Under the pieces are notes generated by a model that was given only the letters and a program-made list of their open reading frames with translations, ran no database searches and was not told the origin of the DNA. DNA of 34,081 bases. Source: Planctomycetota bacterium (GTDB taxonomy: Bacteria > Planctomycetota > Planctomycetia > Pirellulales > Pirellulaceae). Positions within the stretch are counted from its first letter, which is position 1. Every line of letters begins with the position of its first letter. This document shows positions 27,303 to 34,081 of this stretch, piece by piece. Location: assembly GCA_016872635.1 (NCBI GenBank), contig VGZN01000006.1, positions 1-34,081 on the forward strand, written 5' to 3'. A program made the translations under genes and the position numbers.

Positions 27303-28991
27303 CTATCGCTTTCTTCCGACGATCACCAAGCACATGTCGTCTTCTTGCTCGCATCCGACAATGTGCTGCTTGACGCGGCTGATCAGTTCCTCACCTGCTT
27401 TTGTGACGTCTCCCTTTGCGAGTTCGATATGCTGTCGCACTCTTTCGATGGAGAACTGTTCGTGCCGTGTGTTGGGAGCTTCGAAGATACCATCGGTGTA
27501 CATGGTCAAACTTTCACCGGGGTGCAGTTCGATTTCGAATGAATCAAACTCAATGTCGGACATGATCCCCAGGGGTGGACCGCCGATCTCGGACCCTGGT
27601 TCGGTGACGATTCCATCTTTGGTGTACATGATCGGGGGCATATGCCCTGCGATCACGATCGTGGCTTTGTGGGATGTTTTGTCCAAAACGATTACCGACA
27701 TAGTGATAAAGCGTTCGGCTTCGAGAGCGGTGATGCGATCATTCAGCTGTGCCATGGCTTTTCGAGGGTCATCGATCGATGCAAATGCAAAGCGTGTTTC
27801 TGCGGAGAGTTTTGCCATGAACATCGCTGCCGCGACTCCGTGTCCGACGACGTCAGCCAATGCGATCACGATTCGATTTTCATCGAGTTCGAGGTAGTCG
27901 AAATAATCGCCCCCGATCTGCTGAGCTGGATTGTAGTACTGGTAAAACGAATACTCGGCGATTTCTGGAAAGCGGCGCGGCAAAAAGGCCATCTGCACTT
28001 GTTTGGCCAATTCGAGGTCTTGTTCGACAAGCTTTTGGGCCACCATCCGTTCATGGAGCTGTGCGTTTTCGATCGCAATACCGGCTTGGTTCGCGACTCC
28101 AACGAGGATCTCAAGATCTTTGGCTTCGAAGCCGCCTTTTTGCTGCACAGTATCGATCTGAATGGCGCCGATCGATTCCCCTTCGCTGTCGAGGAGCGGG
28201 GCGACGATCATCGAGCGAATCTTGAAATCAGCCACGCTCTGGCTGCCGTCGAATCGCGAGTCGCTACCAGCATCGAGGGAAATGATTGCTTCTTTGGTTT
28301 GCATTACTTCCCGAAGAACTGTCCTCGAGATACGCAGCTTCTCCTCTTGGTCAGGACGACGTGCCTTGCTCCAACGGGGGGTGATGTTTCCGGTTTCGTC
28401 CTTCAGGACGATAAACCCGCGGTCGGCTTGGATAAAAATCGCAAAGAGAGAATCCAAAACTTTCGGAAGCACTTCCTCAAGCGAGACCGCTTTGCCCAGG
28501 CTCTTCATGATCTCTAAAATAGCTGCAAGCCGAGCCTCTGCGGATGCAGCGAGTTGGACACCGAACTGACTGCCACGAACATCGATCTTTCCAGTGACAG
28601 ACCGAGCCCCTACGTCGCTGTCATCGTCTTCGACAAACTCGATCCCGAGGTTCGAGTTGGTCGTAGCTCTCGTTGCAGAAACCGTCAAACCGCTGGCTTC
28701 TGCTTCTTCGCAGTACTCTAGCTCGACGTCGCAGATCCTGATGGTGTCCCCATTTTGGAGAGCTGTAGCGCCCGAGATGAGCTTGCCATTGACGAACGTG
28801 CCATTACGGCTGGCGAGATCCTCAATCAAATAACCATCCGGGGACTGAATCGCCTTGGCATGCTGACGCGACACGGCGCCGCTTTCTAAGACGATGTCGC
28901 ATTCAGGGTGGCGACCCATGATGTACTCGGGCCTATCCAATTGGATGCGTCGTCCGAGTGCTGGTCCGGAAATAGTATCGAAGTAGGGCAT
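27303..28991 (-). CDS. FHA-GAF-PP2C/SpoIIE serine phosphatase (RsbU-like)
   Basis: FHA: YIMGRHPECDIVLESGAVSRQHAKAIQSPDGYLIEDLASRNGTFVNGK; GAF: ...DRGFIVLKDETGNITPRWSKARR...GVANQAGIAIENAQLHERMV; SpoIIE: QQIGGDYFDYLELDENRIVIALADVVGHGVAAAMFMAKL...LTMYTDGIFEAPN. Met at 28991 (MPYFDTISGPALGRR) preferred over 29213. Confidence 0.93.
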   Translation of the reverse strand: MPYFDTISGPALGRRIQLDRPEYIMGRHPECDIVLESGAVSRQHAKAIQSPDGYLIEDLASRNGTFVNGKLISGATALQNGDTIRICDVELEYCEEAEASGLTVSATRATTNSNLGIEFVEDDDSDVGARSVTGKIDVRGSQFGVQLAASAEARLAAILEIMKSLGKAVSLEEVLPKVLDSLFAIFIQADRGFIVLKDETGNITPRWSKARRPDQEEKLRISRTVLREVMQTKEAIISLDAGSDSRFDGSQSVADFKIRSMIVAPLLDSEGESIGAIQIDTVQQKGGFEAKDLEILVGVANQAGIAIENAQLHERMVAQKLVEQDLELAKQVQMAFLPRRFPEIAEYSFYQYYNPAQQIGGDYFDYLELDENRIVIALADVVGHGVAAAMFMAKLSAETRFAFASIDDPRKAMAQLNDRITALEAERFITMSVIVLDKTSHKATIVIAGHMPPIMYTKDGIVTEPGSEIGGPPLGIMSDIEFDSFEIELHPGESLTMYTDGIFEAPNTRHEQFSIERVRQHIELAKGDVTKAGEELISRVKQHIVGCEQEDDMCLVIVGRKR

Positions 28992-29459
28992 GGGAGAGCT
29001 CAAAAAAGTACGTTGGACGGGATCGGAAGGGAGGTGCACTCCTTTTTGTAATGATACCCGTAACCACTTAAAACCGGGAGGAGCAGATTCACGAAGTAGA
29101 GGTGATGTGGTCCGACGTGAATCGCCTCCGAAATGAACTAGTTTTCGCACCCGAGGGTGAGATAAATCGCTTTTACAATCCTTGGATTTCGTTGTTTTCG
29201 AACGGGACGGCAATTTGTCGCGATCGGTTGGAACTGCCTGGATTGGGTTGAGGTTCCGAAGGTTTAAGGCGATATTGGATACAGGCAGAACTCTACTTCG
29301 GTGGCTTACTGCGGCAGGGAAGATACGTAGAAATGAAGTTATCGCGATTCTACTTTACCGACCCTGATGCAGGGCAATGTTGTTGGGATTTTGCTGCTTA
29401 GATTAGAGTAGGTACGCAACACCCGGGCCAAATTCTTTCGGCCACCCCACACGGGAACT

Positions 29460-29963
29460 ATGTCCACAGCTTCGAAAAATACAGAACGACGTGCTGCCCG
29501 ATTCTGGACCGTCTTCATCCTCGGATTGATGGGGATCAATTTGGGAGTGGCAGCGATGGCCATTTGGATGGCCGCGGGCGATCCGTCGTTTCGACCTATG
29601 CCTGAGTATGGGGAGCACGCGATCGACTGGCAATCTCGAAAGAATCTGCAGGCGAAATCGGATGGGTTGCGTTGGAAATCGAGTATTGAGCGTTCTCAGG
29701 TTCCGCAAGGAATTGTGATTCAGCTTGCCGACGCAAGCGGTGCCCCTGTCGTTGGCTGCACCGGTTCGATCCACGCATATCACTTCACTAGTGCTAATGC
29801 GCATCAAAAAGTGAGAATTACCCCAATTGCGGATCAGCCTGGGTGCTATCTTGCTCCGCTAGATGTTTCTTTGGATGGTCGGTGGCAAGTCACCGTCGAG
29901 TTGGAGCGTGGACCCGACGAGAAGTTCTTTTTCGATTCAACGATGAATTGGAACAAAACATGA
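29460..29963 (+). CDS. ccoH: FixH/CcoH family protein (cbb3 oxidase assembly)
   Basis: N-terminal TM (FWTVFILGLMGINLGVAAMAIWMA) followed by a FixH-like beta domain: VVGCTGSIHAYHFTSANAHQKVRITPIADQPGCYLAPLDVSLDGRWQVTVELERGPDEKFFF; sits upstream of ccoI/ccoS. Confidence 0.8.
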   Translation: MSTASKNTERRAARFWTVFILGLMGINLGVAAMAIWMAAGDPSFRPMPEYGEHAIDWQSRKNLQAKSDGLRWKSSIERSQVPQGIVIQLADASGAPVVGCTGSIHAYHFTSANAHQKVRITPIADQPGCYLAPLDVSLDGRWQVTVELERGPDEKFFFDSTMNWNKT

Positions 29964-30934
29964 CACAGTTGCTCGTCGCTGTTTTCGTCGCATCCATTTT
30001 GGGGTCGGCGCACTGTGTAGGTATGTGCGGACCATTCGTTTTAATAGCGACGGGAGTGTCTAAGTCTCGCAGGGAGTCTTTAAGCCCAGCCAAAGATTCG
30101 CATGCTGCAGTCTCCGATCCAAGCGTTGGAGGGCTGGGGGAAACGCATGCCGCTTCGAAGTCCGAAAAGAGATTTTTGGGTGAATCTTCACAGCGAGCGG
30201 TTCGGGTCTGTTGCTACCACGCAGGTCGGCTCACGACGTATCTGATCCTCGGAGTGGTGATGGGAGCGATCGGCGCGGCGACCAACGGATTGGCCGGTTA
30301 CTGGGGATACGCGAACGTCGCCGCTCGGGTGGTTGGAGCGGTCATGATTGTACTCGGTGTTGTACGATTGACGCATTGGCTGCAAGCCAGTCAACGGACC
30401 GTTCAGCATAGCGTTTTGTGGATCCGATGGAGTCAGCTGGTGGCTTCGATTCGGAAGCGAATGCCGATGCAATCCCCTTACAGCGCTGCCTACTCGTGGG
30501 GATTGGTAAGCACCTGGCTACCGTGCGGCTGGCTTGCCATTTTCGCCATCGCAGCTGCCGGTGCTGGTGGTATTCCTCAGAGCATGGCGATGATGGCGGC
30601 GTTTTGGGTTGGGACTCTCCCCTTGCTGTCCTTGGTCGCCCTAGGCGTTGACATGCTCGGCCCTGCGGTACATCGTTGGATCCAGCCTTCCGTTGCCTGC
30701 GTATTGATCGCCTTTGGCATCTACACTGCGACGTGCCGTGCAAGCATCGATTTGGGATCGCTCCGAGGCGTGGCGAGAGTCGATCGATCAGACGTGAGGG
30801 AACCGTCAACGCATGGTGAATCGATGATCGATGTCGAGTCGCTCAAGGTGCTCTCATCGCAGGAACTCCCCTGTTGCGAAGCGAACGGCGAGGCTGACTC
30901 CGAAGAGTTGGCTCTCGAATCCAGTGGGAAGTGA
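29960..30934 (+). CDS. Sulfite exporter TauE/SafE-type (UreH-like TM domain) protein
   Basis: From ATG 29960 (ATGA overlap with ccoH): MTQLLVAVFVASILGSAHCVGMCGPFVLIATG..., CCYHAGRLTTYLILGVVMGAIG, WGLVSTWLPCGWLAIFAIAAAGAGGIPQSMAMMAAFWVGTLPLL. Confidence 0.88.
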   Translation: MTQLLVAVFVASILGSAHCVGMCGPFVLIATGVSKSRRESLSPAKDSHAAVSDPSVGGLGETHAASKSEKRFLGESSQRAVRVCCYHAGRLTTYLILGVVMGAIGAATNGLAGYWGYANVAARVVGAVMIVLGVVRLTHWLQASQRTVQHSVLWIRWSQLVASIRKRMPMQSPYSAAYSWGLVSTWLPCGWLAIFAIAAAGAGGIPQSMAMMAAFWVGTLPLLSLVALGVDMLGPAVHRWIQPSVACVLIAFGIYTATCRASIDLGSLRGVARVDRSDVREPSTHGESMIDVESLKVLSSQELPCCEANGEADSEELALESSGK

Positions 30935-30937
30935 GTC

Positions 30938-33685
30938 ATGAGTATTGACGACTGTGTCAAATCTCTGCATGCACCGGAGTCAGAGGCATGCTTGCCGCGC
31001 GCGGCTCGCTGCACGCACTGCGGGTTAGAAACCAATCTCCATGACCCTGCGACGTGGTTCTCGGAGCCGCGAGGGAAAATCGAGGACGTTGCGAGTCACC
31101 ATGTCGCCAGCGACCCTAGCGTTACCGAAGACCCGCTTGCCTTCTGCTGCCATGGGTGTATGGGGGCATACGCACTGATCCATGAGATGGGGCTTGAGGC
31201 GTTCTACTCGCTTCGCGATCAAAGGGCGAGCGAAGTTGTACCGGTGCATCCCGACAAGCAATCCACCGTCCTTGCAGATCTCGATGCTGCGGGCGTGCCG
31301 GTCGAGCATCTCGCCGATGGTTCATGCCGAGTTCGACTGGCCGTCGACGGGTTGCATTGCGCAGCATGCTCGTGGCTAATCGAGAGGATGCAGCCGAATG
31401 TTCCTGGTTGGAGATCAGCTCGCGTGCGTATGAGCGATGCTTCGCTCGAATTGATCTATGACCCGCGAGCCACGAGCCCGATGAAGATCGCGGATCGACT
31501 GTCTCAAGTCGGTTACTCGCTATCACCCCTCGATTCCTGGGAGGACGAGGACTCCTCGGATGCGCTCGTTCGTCGCGAGCATTGGGTTGGGATGGCGGTT
31601 GCGTTCTTCCTCGCAGCGAATTCGATGTGGATAGCGATCTCGCTTTACGCGGGCGAATCGACTGGGATGGCCCCTTCGCACGAGCAGTTTCTTCGTATTG
31701 TGGGTGCGTTGCTCGGGTTTTTTGCTGCGATCTTTCCTGGTCGGATTTTCTTTCGAACTGCATGGGAGTCGATTCGAGCAGGGGTCCCGCATGTCGACAT
31801 TCCCGTCGCTCTAGGGTTGGCTGTCGGAACCATCGGTAGTCTGGTCGGCGCACTCAGCGGACATGGGCATATCTATTTCGATTCGCTGGCATCCCTTGTT
31901 TTCTTGCTGCGGATCGGACGATATATCCAATTTCGGGCCCAATATCGAACCGGTGTCTCCCTGTCGAAACTGATGCGGATGAACTCCGTGGTTGCGAGTC
32001 GTATTGGTCCGGATGGTGCGCGGTCGAGCGTTCCGTCGCACCGACTCCAAAACGAGGATGTTGTCGAAGTACTGCCGGGTCAGATCGTTCCGGCAGATGG
32101 CGTGGTGATCGAAGGAGCAACAACGATTCAAACCGCTTTCATTACTGGAGAAAGTCGTCCTGTTCCATTGAGGGTTGGTCAAGAGGTCGTAGGTGGTTCG
32201 CTCAATGACCAAGCTCCTATTCGCGTGCGTGTCACAGCGGCTGGTAATGATAGTCGCATCGGTAAATTGTCGGAGTTGGTGAGGGATGCAAGTACACAAA
32301 GGACACCACTTATTCAGCTTGCAGATCGCATTGGCGGAGTGTTTGTTTGGGTCGTGATTGGCTTGTCGATCGTCACCTTTATCGGCTGGACGTTGTTCAC
32401 TGGACTGGGCAACGGTGTCGATCGCACGGTCTCGCTTCTCACAATCGCTTGTCCCTGTGCGTTGGCTTTGGCCGCGCCGCTGGTCATCACGGTTACGCTA
32501 GGCCGCGCGGCCCGCGAACAGATTTGGATACGGGATGGGAATTGCTTAGAACGACTTGCCCAGCCCGGGATCATTTGGTTCGATAAAACAGGGACACTAA
32601 CGTACGGCGATCTGCGAGTGATCGATTGGAATGGGCCAACGGATTTACTCCCTCACATCGCGGCGCTCGAGTCGCATTCGGAACACCCCACGGCGCGAGC
32701 GATACGGAATTTTGTTTTCGAGAGACTACCGAAGATCGATGTCAAAAAGTTCCAAGTTGATACCGTCAAGCAGACGTTTGGCAAAGGGATCGCCGGGCGT
32801 GTGAATGAAAGCCACCTTCGAATCGGCGTGATGGAACTCACCGCGGGAAATGGCGTTGCGGGATCGTTGAACAGCACCATCTCAACGGATCCATCGCGCG
32901 CCATCGAGATATCCGATTCTGTTTGCCAGACGATCGACGTATGGGTCGACGAGGCGCATGTCGGTCGATTTAACATTGGAGATCGGTTGCGTCCGGAGGC
33001 GCGCCAGACACTCGGGTATCTTCAGTCGTGTGGTTGGAAGCTCGCACTCCTGTCTGGGGATCGTCAGGATGTCGCCGACCAAGTCGCCGGACAACTTCGA
33101 GGGGGGCGTTTGCATAGTGTCGATGACATTCATGCTGGGAATGCTATTCCTGCGGGAGTCGAATGGGTGGAGTGTCGAGGGGGATGCAGCCCTGAAGAAA
33201 AACTAGCCATCATCCGAGAATCGCGACAACACTACCCGACGACGGTGATGGTTGGCGATGGGATCAATGATACAGCTGCTTTGGCGCGTGCCGATGTCGG
33301 GATTGCAGTGCGGGGATCCGGAGAAAACTGCCTGCGGCATGCTCCGATCTACATTCCGAGCAACCAACTCGATGCTATTGCGAAGCTAGTCGACGCATCG
33401 CGAAACACGGTCCGCGGTATCCATCGGTGTTTTACTGCCTCGCTGATTTACAATACGATCACGATTTCGTTAGCCATCAGCGGATGGATTCATCCCTTGA
33501 TCGCTGCAATCTTCATGCCGATCAGTGGACTGACAGTGCTAGCCATGGCTTTGTCCGCAAATACATTCTCAAAGGCGACGCTTCCATCGCGAACGCATCT
33601 CGAGGAACACGGACCAACGGGGAGCAGACGGCGCAGTCACCATTCGATGCGTAGTCGTGAGATACGCAGTGGAGGTGTTCTATGA
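30938..33685 (+). CDS. ccoI: Heavy-metal translocating P-type ATPase, CcoI/FixI-like (copper)
   Basis: N-terminal Cys motif (FCCHGCMGAYALIHEMGLEAFY), HMA GLHCAACSWLIE, TITGE-like FITGESRPVPL, CPC motif TIACPCALALAAPL, DKTGTLT, VGDGINDTAALARADVGIAV. Confidence 0.95.
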   Translation: MSIDDCVKSLHAPESEACLPRAARCTHCGLETNLHDPATWFSEPRGKIEDVASHHVASDPSVTEDPLAFCCHGCMGAYALIHEMGLEAFYSLRDQRASEVVPVHPDKQSTVLADLDAAGVPVEHLADGSCRVRLAVDGLHCAACSWLIERMQPNVPGWRSARVRMSDASLELIYDPRATSPMKIADRLSQVGYSLSPLDSWEDEDSSDALVRREHWVGMAVAFFLAANSMWIAISLYAGESTGMAPSHEQFLRIVGALLGFFAAIFPGRIFFRTAWESIRAGVPHVDIPVALGLAVGTIGSLVGALSGHGHIYFDSLASLVFLLRIGRYIQFRAQYRTGVSLSKLMRMNSVVASRIGPDGARSSVPSHRLQNEDVVEVLPGQIVPADGVVIEGATTIQTAFITGESRPVPLRVGQEVVGGSLNDQAPIRVRVTAAGNDSRIGKLSELVRDASTQRTPLIQLADRIGGVFVWVVIGLSIVTFIGWTLFTGLGNGVDRTVSLLTIACPCALALAAPLVITVTLGRAAREQIWIRDGNCLERLAQPGIIWFDKTGTLTYGDLRVIDWNGPTDLLPHIAALESHSEHPTARAIRNFVFERLPKIDVKKFQVDTVKQTFGKGIAGRVNESHLRIGVMELTAGNGVAGSLNSTISTDPSRAIEISDSVCQTIDVWVDEAHVGRFNIGDRLRPEARQTLGYLQSCGWKLALLSGDRQDVADQVAGQLRGGRLHSVDDIHAGNAIPAGVEWVECRGGCSPEEKLAIIRESRQHYPTTVMVGDGINDTAALARADVGIAVRGSGENCLRHAPIYIPSNQLDAIAKLVDASRNTVRGIHRCFTASLIYNTITISLAISGWIHPLIAAIFMPISGLTVLAMALSANTFSKATLPSRTHLEEHGPTGSRRRSHHSMRSREIRSGGVL

Positions 33686-33864
33686 GTGTTCTCTATATCG
33701 CACTTCCCATAGCAATCTTACTCGGTGGAGCGGGACTATTGGCGTGCTTGTATTGCATTCGATCTGGGCAATACGATGATCTTGAGTCACCCTCGGTAAG
33801 GGTGTTGATCGATGATGTTCCCGTGAACACACAGGCCGGCAGCGACGACCCTTGCGGTCCCTGA
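33682..33864 (+). CDS. ccoS: CcoS/FixS cbb3-type oxidase assembly protein
   Basis: MSVLYIALPIAILLGGAGLLACLYCIRSGQYDDLESPSVRVLIDD: single TM followed by the GQYDDLESP signature; ATGA overlap with ccoI. Confidence 0.92.
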   Translation: MSVLYIALPIAILLGGAGLLACLYCIRSGQYDDLESPSVRVLIDDVPVNTQAGSDDPCGP

Positions 33865-33954
33865 TTAAGACCGCTTTGGAGTCGCAGTTTGGAGAAATCA
33901 TGAGATGGTGTATTCGATCGTGGGCTGGAGCGATCGATGATCGCTATCGGCCGG

Positions 33955-34081
33955 CTAGAGTGGTCTTCTGAGTTCCACCGTCAGTTCGCCACTGTTGTCA
34001 AAGAGCTTACCGGCAGGTTCGTTGATTTTCAGCAACAGCACGCCGTCCTCGGTGGCTTGGATGGTGGTCAAATCTCCAACC
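33955..34081 (-). CDS. C-terminal end of a protein extending beyond the window; possibly a lectin-like (LecA/PA-IL type) domain
   Basis: Own translation: VGDLTTIQATEDGVLLLKINEPAGKLFDNSGELTVELRRPL*; the LKINEPAGKLFDNSGELTVEL pattern resembles the end of PA-IL-like domains. Confidence 0.45.
   Translation of the reverse strand, partial: VGDLTTIQATEDGVLLLKINEPAGKLFDNSGELTVELRRPL

Noticed and set aside
27642-28517. 291-aa + strand ORF opposite the phosphatase
   Set aside because: Antisense shadow of the well-supported FHA-GAF-SpoIIE gene; no protein signature.
29214-29459. FNR/Anr box (TTGAT-N4-ATCAA) upstream of ccoH
   Set aside because: Searched by eye in the leader; no convincing match found.
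31122-31853. 243-aa minus-strand ORF within ccoI
   Set aside because: Arg/Pro-rich shadow ORF antisense to a clear P-type ATPase.
33929-33945. AGCGATC-gat-GATCGCT hairpin after ccoS as a terminator
   Set aside because: Loop of 3 nt and no T-tract; GATC-rich palindromes are common in this sequence, so not called.
1-34081. CRISPR arrays, tRNA/rRNA genes, transposases, prophage genes
   Set aside because: No regularly spaced repeats, tRNA T-loop (GGTTCRANNCC) contexts, or transposase/integrase motifs recognised on either strand.

Overview
The window looks like a gene-dense chromosomal segment from a planctomycete, probably Pirellulaceae-like. That lineage is inferred from protein style (secreted orphan proteins, an enlarged Lgt, FHA-GAF-PP2C architecture); no search was run. 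Left to right: the N-terminal part of a secreted galactose mutarotase (-); a secreted orphan protein (-); a sugar phosphate isomerase/epimerase (-) overlapping head-to-head with a 990-aa secreted orphan protein (+); a Nif3-like protein (+); then a long minus-strand block with an OYE-type flavin oxidoreductase, lgt, panC and purQ. Next comes a ~0.86 kb repeat- and palindrome-rich spacer without a credible gene, then a SirB1-type transglutaminase-like protein, an AddB-AddA (PD-(D/E)XK nuclease / UvrD helicase) coding region, a UPF1/IGHMBP2-like SF1 helicase, an LplT-like MFS transporter, an acyl-CoA/ACP synthetase-like protein and a FGE-sulfatase (SUMF1) domain protein. The right end carries an archaeal-type phosphoglycerate mutase with a clear terminator, a small lipoprotein, an FHA-GAF-SpoIIE phosphatase and a cbb3-oxidase maturation operon (ccoH - sulfite-exporter/SafE-type protein - ccoI - ccoS). 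The most striking observation is that AddB and AddA modules lie in one continuous frame, and that the AddA helicase reading frame breaks exactly where the Walker B motif (DEFQDT) should be. The break is consistent with loss of ~20 nt. I do not see a clearly new defence or mobile system; no CRISPR, tRNA, rRNA or transposase was recognised.
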